Below are positions 63,982 through 64,000 of a DNA stretch of 64,000 bases, piece after piece. The stretch is from Paracentrotus lividus (lineage: Eukaryota; Echinodermata; Echinoidea; Camarodonta; Echinidae). The position numbers and the translations under genes are program-made. Numbering within the stretch: position 1 is the first letter of the stretch; the number at the start of each line of letters is the position of its first letter. The stretch lies in contig CALNVZ010003435.1 of assembly GCA_940671915.1 (NCBI GenBank), forward strand, positions 13,258,754 to 13,322,753, in the 5' to 3' direction. A model generated the notes under the pieces. That model was not told where the DNA came from, searched no databases, and was given only the letters and a program-made list of their open reading frames with translations.

Positions 63982-64000
63982 CATTATTATTATTATTATT
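63838..64000 (+). repeat. Retroposon tail ending in (TTA)n, cut by the window edge
   Basis: gtaatgttggagagctgtatgg, aaagcgcatagagcag and tatgcgctatataagaacc precede about 100 bases of ttattattatta with tca variants. The layout is that of L2-type LINE or V-SINE 3' ends. Confidence 0.65.

Larger units (their letters stand above)
58320..64000. other. Region upstream of the P450 gene
   Basis: No exon recognised. It holds a partial gcggatcca MITE near 59357, (CT)n tracts at 59275-59325 and 60945-61020, poly-T at 59941 and poly-A at 60211, the motif palindrome at 62510-62930, (GT)n at 63497-63590 and a retroposon tail at the end. Confidence 0.65.

Overview
The window looks like animal nuclear DNA, AT-rich and full of microsatellites, foldback elements and MITE-like repeats, with short exons separated by GT-AG introns. 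I favour a marine invertebrate deuterostome, most likely an echinoderm. The reasons are a secreted multi-SRCR protein with one symmetrical phase-1 exon per domain, a CYP27-like mitochondrial P450, long inverted-repeat (foldback) elements and retroposon tails of the type gcgctatataag(TTA)n. The phylum is an inference and the species is not determined.

Two genes are supported, both on the minus strand. The upstream one (58319 down to 14981) is a ten-exon mitochondrial-clan cytochrome P450, closest in motif content to CYP27. Joining the exons in phase gives about 522 residues, the normal length for the family. It spans about 43 kb, mostly because of a 27-kb second intron (30927-57890). Its first two exons are short; exon 2 carries the proline-rich IPGPK hinge and lacks one base just after it. 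Two exons of this gene (3 and 5) have decayed tandem copies of their 5' edge, including the splice acceptor, lying just upstream in the introns.

The downstream gene (10676 down to at least 3939) encodes a secreted protein: a signal-peptide exon followed by five SRCR exons, all joined in phase 1. The last SRCR domain has lost both members of one conserved disulfide pair. The gene either continues past 3939 to an exon I cannot see, or ends ten codons after the last donor at a stop at 3907.

The rest is non-coding. Positions 1-3620 are a nest of inverted repeats. 10677-14980 is intergenic, with an (AT)n tract. 16878-24666 (P450 intron 6) holds a perfect-ended mariner-type palindrome and a MITE nested in another TIR element. 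30927-57890 (P450 intron 2) holds at least eight TIR or foldback elements, a minisatellite and a cluster of one MITE family. 58320-64000, upstream of the P450, holds CT and GT microsatellites, a motif-built palindrome and a retroposon tail. I saw no intact transposase or reverse transcriptase, no complete tRNA or rRNA, no CRISPR array and no bacterial-type operon. The two genes show no evident functional link beyond adjacency.
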